Shown here in pieces: positions 5,570 through 9,810 of a stretch of DNA of 9,810 nt. The stretch covers positions 1-9,810 of the forward strand of contig JBGPBY010000263.1 in assembly GCA_041481485.1 (NCBI GenBank). Direction: 5' to 3'. Below the pieces are notes generated by a model, which worked only from the letters and a program-made list of their open reading frames with translations, ran no database searches and had not been told where the DNA came from. Both the position numbers and the translations under genes were made by a program. The DNA comes from JBGPBY01 sp041481485 (GTDB lineage: Bacteria; Acidobacteriota; Terriglobia; 20CM-2-55-15). Each line of letters starts with the position of its first letter. Position 1 is the stretch's first letter.

Positions 5570-6695
5570 GCAGGACGCGGATCCGGTGATTCTCGCTGTC
5601 TCCGATGTAGAGGGTGCGGCCGCTCAGGAAAAGGCCATGTGGGCGCGCGAGCTTGCATTTGAGCGGATCGCCGTCGGGGCCATCGCCGCGTTCTCCGGTT
5701 CCCGCGACAGTCGTCACGATTCCGGTTTGCAAATTGATTTTGCGAACGACGTGATTCTCGGTGTCGGCCACGTACAAGGATCCATCCGGCGAATAGGCAA
5801 TTCCTTTCGGGCCATTCAGCGCACCTCCGGGTGAGCCGAATTTCGCCTGCAGCGCAGGACCGCCGTCGCCGGCATAGCCGAGTTCTCCGGTTCCCGCCAA
5901 ATGCCTCAATCGTCCCTGAGCTGGATCGATGACGAAAATCTTGTTTCCTTCCCGCAGCACCAGGTACATCTTGCCGTCCGGGGCGATATCGATTGAACGC
6001 GGTCCCGTCACGGAAGTGTCTGCCAGCGGGGCTTCTTCCGGAGTCGGAGTCCGCGCGCCGGTGCCGGCAAACGTCGAGATCACGCCGGTTCGAGGATCGA
6101 TGCGGCGCACGCGATTGTTCACAATGTCGCAGATGAAAACATTGTCGGATTTGTCGAGCGCAATGCTGTGAGGCTGATTCAACTGCGCCTTGTTGGCGGG
6201 CCCGCCATCGCCGCTGAATCCGGCAACGTTGGTGCCCGCCGCAGTTGAGATGATTTTTGTGGCCACATCGATGAAGCGCACCACATGATTGTCACGCTCA
6301 GCGACGTAGATATTGCCCACGCTGTCGAAGCGGACTTCATGAGGGGTATTCATCTGGGCTTTGGTGGCGGGACCACCGTCTCCGGAATATCCGCGCATTC
6401 CCGTTCCGGCAATAACGGATATCTTCCGGGTGTTCAGGTCGAGTTTCAGAATGCGATGGCTTCCAAACTCCGCCCAGTACAGACCGCCATCCGGGCCAAT
6501 CGTCAGGCCGAAAGGATTGTTGATTTGCGTGCGGTCCGCCACATCGCCGTCGGCGGCCGTGCCCATCATGCCCGTGCCGGCAAGCGTGGAGATGCGTTGC
6601 GGATTCCCCTGGCCTCGGGCGGCTGCTGCCGATGCAACCAGCAATGCGCTTGCCTCGAGGAATTCGCGGCGTGTCGGATTGGACCACCTGCCCAT
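5565..6695 (-). CDS. Tat-exported NHL-repeat beta-propeller protein
   Basis: A 376-residue protein predicted to be periplasmic or secreted. It opens with a twin-arginine signal (TRREFLEASALLVASAAAA, residues 8-26). The rest is six repeats beginning with an AGTG-type motif at residues 39, 96, 153, 210, 267 and 331: the first five are exactly 57 residues apart and the last interval is 64. Most repeats carry GYSGDGGPAxxAQLNxPxxI, the signature of NHL-type propellers in Acidobacteria and Planctomycetes. Such propellers usually serve as binding scaffolds; no catalytic residues are evident and the partner is unknown. ATG 6695 is chosen because GAGGT precedes it and the Tat motif follows at once; ATG 6758 would overlap the divergent SnoaL gene. 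The stop codon lies inside the 28-bp inverted repeat. Confidence 0.87.
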   Translation of the reverse strand: MGRWSNPTRREFLEASALLVASAAAARGQGNPQRISTLAGTGMMGTAADGDVADRTQINNPFGLTIGPDGGLYWAEFGSHRILKLDLNTRKISVIAGTGMRGYSGDGGPATKAQMNTPHEVRFDSVGNIYVAERDNHVVRFIDVATKIISTAAGTNVAGFSGDGGPANKAQLNQPHSIALDKSDNVFICDIVNNRVRRIDPRTGVISTFAGTGARTPTPEEAPLADTSVTGPRSIDIAPDGKMYLVLREGNKIFVIDPAQGRLRHLAGTGELGYAGDGGPALQAKFGSPGGALNGPKGIAYSPDGSLYVADTENHVVRKINLQTGIVTTVAGTGERGDGPDGDPLKCKLARPHGLFLSGRTLYIGDSENHRIRVLQ

Positions 6696-6751
6696 AGTCG
6701 ATACCTCATGTAGAATTGGTGAAATCGCGAAGAACAGTAAGGAGAATACCG
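6696..6751. promoter_or_regulatory. Short divergent promoter region
   Basis: These 56 bases separate two divergent starts. GAGGT (6703-6707, minus) serves the NHL gene and TAAGGAG (6738-6744, plus) serves the SnoaL-like gene. TAGAAT at 6711-6716 is a candidate plus-strand -10 without a clear -35. Both promoters must overlap or extend into the neighbouring coding sequences, so the genes may be co-regulated. Confidence 0.45.
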
Positions 6752-7132
6752 ATGACACAACAGGAAGCCAACAAGAAGATGGTCGTGGAATTTTACGAGA
6801 GAGCCATCAACGAAAAAGACTTCGAGGCGGCGTCTCAATTTCTGGGATCACGGTATACGCAGCACAACCCCGCCGGTGTGGATGGCGCGGAAGGGCTGAA
6901 GGGGTTTCTGCAGTTTCTCAAGAAAACGTTTCCGCATTCGAAAGCCGAAATTAAACGGGTCTTCGCGGACGGCGACTACGTGATCCTGCACGTGCATTCG
7001 GTTCGGGAGCACGGCTCGCTGGGACGAGCCGTGGTCGACATCTTCAAGGTTGAAGACGGAAAAGTGGTCGAACACTGGGACGTGATTCAGGACATTCCGG
7101 AAAGTCCAATGAACAGCAACACGATGTTTTGA
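6752..7132 (+). CDS. SnoaL-like / NTF2-fold protein
   Basis: A 126-residue cytoplasmic protein of the NTF2-like superfamily. YTQHNP (35-40), GAEGLKGFLQFLKKTFP (45-61) and DIFKVEDGKVVEHWDVIQ (96-113) match the SnoaL-like group described as predicted aldol-condensation-catalysing enzymes (COG4922 by recall). The fold forms a cone-shaped pocket for a small hydrophobic substrate, but the reaction of this group is largely unproven. Length is normal and the protein is complete. ATG 6752 is preferred to ATG 6716 because TAAGGAG lies 7 nt upstream and the family begins here. The gene is divergent from the NHL gene, and the nested palindrome locus begins two bases after its stop. Confidence 0.85.
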   Translation: MTQQEANKKMVVEFYERAINEKDFEAASQFLGSRYTQHNPAGVDGAEGLKGFLQFLKKTFPHSKAEIKRVFADGDYVILHVHSVREHGSLGRAVVDIFKVEDGKVVEHWDVIQDIPESPMNSNTMF

Positions 7133-7134
7133 AA

Positions 7135-7326
7135 CACTGTAGGCGCGGTCTATGAATGTGTGAATGAATGCAATTCCCCAATGTAGGGGCGGTCTATGAC
7201 CGCCCACAATCTGGCGGATTGCATTCCTCAAAATTGTGGGCGGTCATAGACCGCCCCTACAGTCGCGCAATTCGAATTTATTTCGTATCGGACAGATCGT
7301 GCGCGGTCATAGACCGCGCCTACAGT
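7135..7326. repeat. Nested palindromic repeat locus, copy 4
   Basis: The inner copy has arms 7182-7210 and 7233-7261, a perfect 29-bp inverted repeat, with inner box GGATTGCATTCC (7216-7228 region) and left box GAATGCAATTCC (7166-7177). Outside it are two halves of a variant family in which GGGGCGG is replaced by GGCGCGG: ACTGTAGGCGCGGTCTATGA at 7136-7155 and its exact complement at 7307-7326. The right outer half keeps its full hairpin (7301-7319); the left is cut after TATGA. This looks like a main-family copy inserted into a variant-family copy. The locus fills a convergent gap between the SnoaL-like and Big_5-type genes. Confidence 0.85.
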
Positions 7327-7344
7327 CCGCTGGCGACCAAGCAG

Positions 7345-8436
7345 TCATTGAATGATGAACGGCACCGACACCGTTGCCGTCGTGATTTTCTCCGTCACGC
7401 GTTCAAACGTGTCGACATCGAAGGGCTGTCCGATATGGTTTCCCGCCAGATCCTCCAGCCCGGTATCCACAATCAACTTGTAATTGCCGGCTTTCCACGC
7501 GGACTTCGGAGTAAATCTCCATTGCGTTTCCTGCCGCTGCACGTCGATCGTACCGGCAACCGTGCCCTCCGGCCCGGACACCCGAATCATGCGCTGCAGG
7601 AGCGGATAATTCATCGAAACCGGAAACTCCACGACCAACGGCACGCTGCTTCCGGATTTCGGAGCGGTGACGTGCCACTGCTTCGGATCGGGCGGCGTGC
7701 GCAGAGCCGGTCCACCTCGATACGGTTTGCGGTAGCCATCGATCATGGGCACGCCGCGCGCATCGGGCCATTCGCGATCAATGACGAGCGTGTAGCGTTT
7801 GCCTTCCGCGATTGGCGGGCCGATCATCCGGTTCGAAGTCAGTTCACGTTTGATCCGGCCCGGATCGAACGTCATTGTCAGGCGTTGAAATGCGGGATCC
7901 CAAAGTTCTTCTCCTCGCAGCAGGACGGCTTCGGTTCCTTCGAGTGCTTTGCCGTTCTCATCCAGAATGTGCATGTGCCGTGCGGCTTCGCCGCGGCTCA
8001 TCGGGGCTGAAAAATAAACATAGAGGCGAAGCTGATTGCTGGGAAGCACATCGGCGGTCGGATAAACATTGACCACGCGCGCAATCGGATTTGTTTCGCG
8101 CGGCGGTCCATCAAAGGCCTTCGTAACCGCCGTGCCGCCTGGAGGTTGAAATACTGCGCGGTATTTCACACCGGCTGCGATCGGAAACTGTGGCCGAAAG
8201 ACAAGCGTGTTGTTTTCGACGGAGTATTTTCCCAATAGCGCAGGAACATCGCCGGATCCGGCGTAGATCGTAAAAACTGAAGACCATCCTTTGGTGGGAG
8301 GGGCGGTGGCTTTCCAGCCGGTGACCTTGAAAGTTCCGCCTTCGAGCTGAATGGAAGGAGACTGTGCAACTGCGGTCATCCCCAACATCCCCAATTGGGC
8401 GATGACCGCAATCCAGAAGAGACAAGTCTTCCGCAA
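7345..8436 (-). CDS. Exported Ig-like (Big_5-type) protein
   Basis: A 363-residue exported protein. Residues 1-25 are a Sec signal peptide (MRKTCLFWIAVIAQLGMLGM, then TAVAQ). The remainder looks like three beta-sandwich units: about 30-110, 118-200 (LRLYVYFSAPMSRGEAARHM) and 255-342 (PLVVEFPVSMNYPLLQRMI, then AGNYKLIVDTGLEDLAGN). The last two resemble Big_5/SbsA Ig-like domains. I see no catalytic motif, so a structural or adhesive role outside the inner membrane is inferred. TTG 8436 is chosen because it begins the signal peptide exactly and lies 7 nt after the stop of the upstream propeller gene, whose last codons supply GTAGG as a weak ribosome site. ATG 8499 would overlap that gene by 56 nt and put a charged stretch before the signal. 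It is the second gene of a likely two-gene operon. Confidence 0.72.
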   Translation of the reverse strand: MRKTCLFWIAVIAQLGMLGMTAVAQSPSIQLEGGTFKVTGWKATAPPTKGWSSVFTIYAGSGDVPALLGKYSVENNTLVFRPQFPIAAGVKYRAVFQPPGGTAVTKAFDGPPRETNPIARVVNVYPTADVLPSNQLRLYVYFSAPMSRGEAARHMHILDENGKALEGTEAVLLRGEELWDPAFQRLTMTFDPGRIKRELTSNRMIGPPIAEGKRYTLVIDREWPDARGVPMIDGYRKPYRGGPALRTPPDPKQWHVTAPKSGSSVPLVVEFPVSMNYPLLQRMIRVSGPEGTVAGTIDVQRQETQWRFTPKSAWKAGNYKLIVDTGLEDLAGNHIGQPFDVDTFERVTEKITTATVSVPFIIQ

Positions 8437-8443
8437 GGCGAAC

Positions 8444-9583
8444 CTACGGAAGAGCGACGGTTGCGATGTTGATCGGGACCGCAGCGGCTCCTCGTCCACC
8501 TCCTGATCCGGTAAGGACCAGAACGTTGGATCCGTCTATGGCTGCAAGATGCTGAACATTCGAAAGCGTGGTGACCTTGTCGAACGGCACGCCGGCGACG
8601 TCGGTACGCTGCGGTTCGACAATTGCCGGATACGTTTCGATGTTATCCGCCTTCAGCTTGAGTACGCCAAACGCGGAATTCGCAATGAGGATGTAGTTGT
8701 GACCATCCTTCGTATAGGGAACCATGTCCAGCGGCTGATTGCCGGCGCCAAGGTCTGCGATTTCCTGTCCTTTCACCTTGGCGCCCGGTGTGAGCTGGCT
8801 GACCGGGATCTTCACCAGCGGCGTACAGGTATAAGCGGCAAGAACGTACTGCTGGCCCGAAATCGTGTAAGGCACAAACGTCCGAATCGGCGATGCTGTT
8901 TCATATTGGCCATGAGACGAATGCCAGATCTGGACTGTGGCGCCCTGCGACGCGGTCTTGAATGGATACGGGATCGAGCGCAGAGCCGACGACCACTCCT
9001 CATTCGACAAACCCGCGACCATCAGATTGCCGTTCACGAACGCCATGCCGGTGATCGTCTGGGTTCGCGGATTTTGCCGCGCATTGGGTGCTCCGGCAGC
9101 CGGTGCATCCACGAGACTGACCGATGCATGCCGCGCATTATCCAGAGAAACCAGCGAGAGCTTGCCCGTCCCATCGACCTTGACGATAAGTGGAGCAGCA
9201 TCCGGCCCGCGGCCGCGCGCTGCAGAAACATAAACGTTTTTCGATACCGGGTTCACCGTAACGTCGTTCACCACAATTTGATCTGCTGCGATTCCGACCA
9301 GCGCGGCAATTTTCGCGTCAATTCCCTCGACGTTGATTTTCGCAGCCGAGGCCGGAGCCTTTGAGTCTTCAGTGTCGATCGCAACGACGGCGCCGCCGAG
9401 CGAATCGCCCACGAATAGAATGCCCGCCGGTCCGAACGTCATCGGTCCTGCGGACGTTAATTGAACTTTTCCCGCGGTCAGCTGCGCGGCTCCGGACTGG
9501 AGCGTCGCCGTTGCTGAAAGCGCGAGTACGATGCTCAAACACATCGCGATTCCAATGCCAATCGTTGTCCATGTTCGGCGCAT
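8444..9583 (-). CDS. Exported beta-propeller-like protein, unknown function
   Basis: A 379-residue protein with an N-terminal export signal (MRRTWTTIGIGIAMCLSIVL, then ALSATA), so periplasmic or anchored by an uncleaved signal. The mature part has propeller-like strand motifs such as GPAGILFVGDS (51-61), VNDVTVNPVSKNVYVSAARG (105-124), a later ITGMAFVNGNLMVAGLSNEE and DMVPYTKDGHNYILIANSAF. No enzyme motif is visible. ATG 9583 is selected over ATG 9652 because AAGGAG lies 5 nt upstream and the signal peptide starts there. A sigma-70-like promoter lies about 40 nt further up. It is the first gene of a two-gene unit with the Ig-like protein, whose TTG start is 7 nt after this stop. The two exported proteins probably work together. 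I do not recognise the family with certainty. Confidence 0.75.
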   Translation of the reverse strand: MRRTWTTIGIGIAMCLSIVLALSATATLQSGAAQLTAGKVQLTSAGPMTFGPAGILFVGDSLGGAVVAIDTEDSKAPASAAKINVEGIDAKIAALVGIAADQIVVNDVTVNPVSKNVYVSAARGRGPDAAPLIVKVDGTGKLSLVSLDNARHASVSLVDAPAAGAPNARQNPRTQTITGMAFVNGNLMVAGLSNEEWSSALRSIPYPFKTASQGATVQIWHSSHGQYETASPIRTFVPYTISGQQYVLAAYTCTPLVKIPVSQLTPGAKVKGQEIADLGAGNQPLDMVPYTKDGHNYILIANSAFGVLKLKADNIETYPAIVEPQRTDVAGVPFDKVTTLSNVQHLAAIDGSNVLVLTGSGGGRGAAAVPINIATVALP

Positions 9584-9588
9584 TTTTT

Positions 9589-9594
9589 CTCCTT
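9589..9594 (-). promoter_or_regulatory. Ribosome binding site for the propeller gene
   Basis: AAGGAG on the minus strand sits 5 nt before ATG 9583. It fixes the start at that codon rather than ATG 9652. Confidence 0.75.
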
Positions 9595-9622
9595 CGAATG
9601 TTGGCGTTGCAGAGTGGGCCAA

Positions 9623-9652
9623 ATCATATAGCGGGAGTTTAATGAAGAACAA
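9623..9652 (-). promoter_or_regulatory. Candidate sigma-70 promoter of the exported-protein operon
   Basis: On the minus strand TTGTTC (9647-9652), an 18-nt spacer and TATGAT (9623-9628, five of six consensus matches) predict a start near 9616 and a leader of about 33 nt. The far ATG 9652 would overlap the -35, which further argues against that start. Judged by eye only. Confidence 0.45.
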
Positions 9653-9688
9653 CTTTTATCGCGGTGAGGTTGGGGTGGCTATGAAGGC

Positions 9689-9723
9689 GTGAAGGAATGT
9701 GTTTCCCCACTGTAGGAGCGGTC
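9689..9723. repeat. Truncated half of the palindromic doublet, copy 5
   Basis: GTGAAGGAATGTGTTTCCCC followed by ACTGTAGGAGCGGTC matches the outer box and first half-hairpin of the doublet. It stops in the middle of the hairpin and passes into unrelated sequence. No second arm is present before the window ends. Confidence 0.8.
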
Positions 9724-9730
9724 GATCAAG

Positions 9731-9810
9731 AAATCCCTCTCCCAACGGGAGAGGGGGCCGCGCAGCGGCCGGTGAGGGGTACCGCAAGTAACGATACTTA
9801 CTTGTGGTAC
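9731..9810. repeat. Three-hairpin repeat cluster at the window edge
   Basis: Three consecutive hairpins are visible. CCCTCTCCC-AAC-GGGAGAGGG (9735-9755) is a perfect 9-bp stem. GGCCGC-GCA-GCGGCC (9756-9770) is a perfect 6-bp stem. The third is 9779-9791 paired with 9798-9810, 13 bp with one G-T pair and a 6-nt loop. The first two, followed by GGTGAGGGG, match a repeat type that I recall as widespread in bacterial genomes. The last may be part of the same element, or a 3' hairpin of a gene to the right. Confidence 0.75.

Noticed and set aside
7168..8010. A 280-codon plus-strand frame starting in the nested repeat
   Set aside because: It begins with translated repeat DNA (VYDRPQSGG) and continues antisense to the Ig-like protein; no ribosome site or domain.
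8549..9364. A 271-codon plus-strand frame opposite the exported propeller gene
   Set aside because: Arg- and Cys-rich antisense translation without domains. The minus strand has a ribosome site, signal peptide and promoter.
1..9810. A CRISPR array made of the TGTAGGGGCGG repeats
   Set aside because: The repeats occur as inverted pairs thousands of bases apart at gene ends, with no regular spacers and no cas genes.

Overview
The window looks like a chromosomal segment of a Gram-negative soil-type bacterium, most likely Acidobacteriota. This is inferred from the moderately high GC, a secreted metallo-beta-lactamase-fold protein with an Ala/Gly/Pro/Arg linker, a Tat-exported NHL propeller, a spinster-like MFS transporter and a dense population of REP-like palindromes. 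No rRNA, tRNA, CRISPR array, transposase or phage gene was seen.

Layout, left to right. A palindromic repeat doublet (1-102) precedes a PIN-like nuclease-fold gene (184-789, +), followed by an isocitrate lyase/PEP mutase superfamily gene (851-1684, +). A second doublet sits in the convergent gap before a spinster-like MFS transporter (1847-3079, -). A 209-base divergent gap leads to a secreted two-part protein with a C-terminal metallo-beta-lactamase fold (3289-5031, +). A third doublet fills the next convergent gap. Beyond it are a 65-residue leucine-zipper-like ORF (5184-5381, -), a 28-codon ORF overlapping its start, and a perfect 28-bp inverted repeat (5479-5569). Next come a Tat-exported six-repeat NHL propeller (5565-6695, -) and a divergent SnoaL-like gene (6752-7132, +). 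A fourth, apparently nested repeat locus occupies 7135-7326. Last is a probable two-gene operon on the minus strand: an exported beta-propeller (8444-9583) followed after 7 nt by an exported Ig-like/Big_5-type protein (7345-8436). The right edge carries a truncated half of the repeat joined to an unrelated cluster of three hairpins.

The genes do not make one recognisable pathway. Four of the nine larger proteins carry export signals, so cell-envelope or periplasmic work is a theme. The strongest non-coding signal is the repeat family. Each full copy is two 19-bp hairpins in inverted orientation, flanked and separated by short GGAAT-type palindromic boxes. All three convergent gene gaps contain a copy; neither divergent gap does. 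Two genes take their stop codon from inside a repeat.

Several starts were moved inward from the longest ORF on the basis of Shine-Dalgarno sites and signal peptides (TTG 184, GTG 3289, GTG 5381, ATG 6695, ATG 6752, TTG 8436, ATG 9583).
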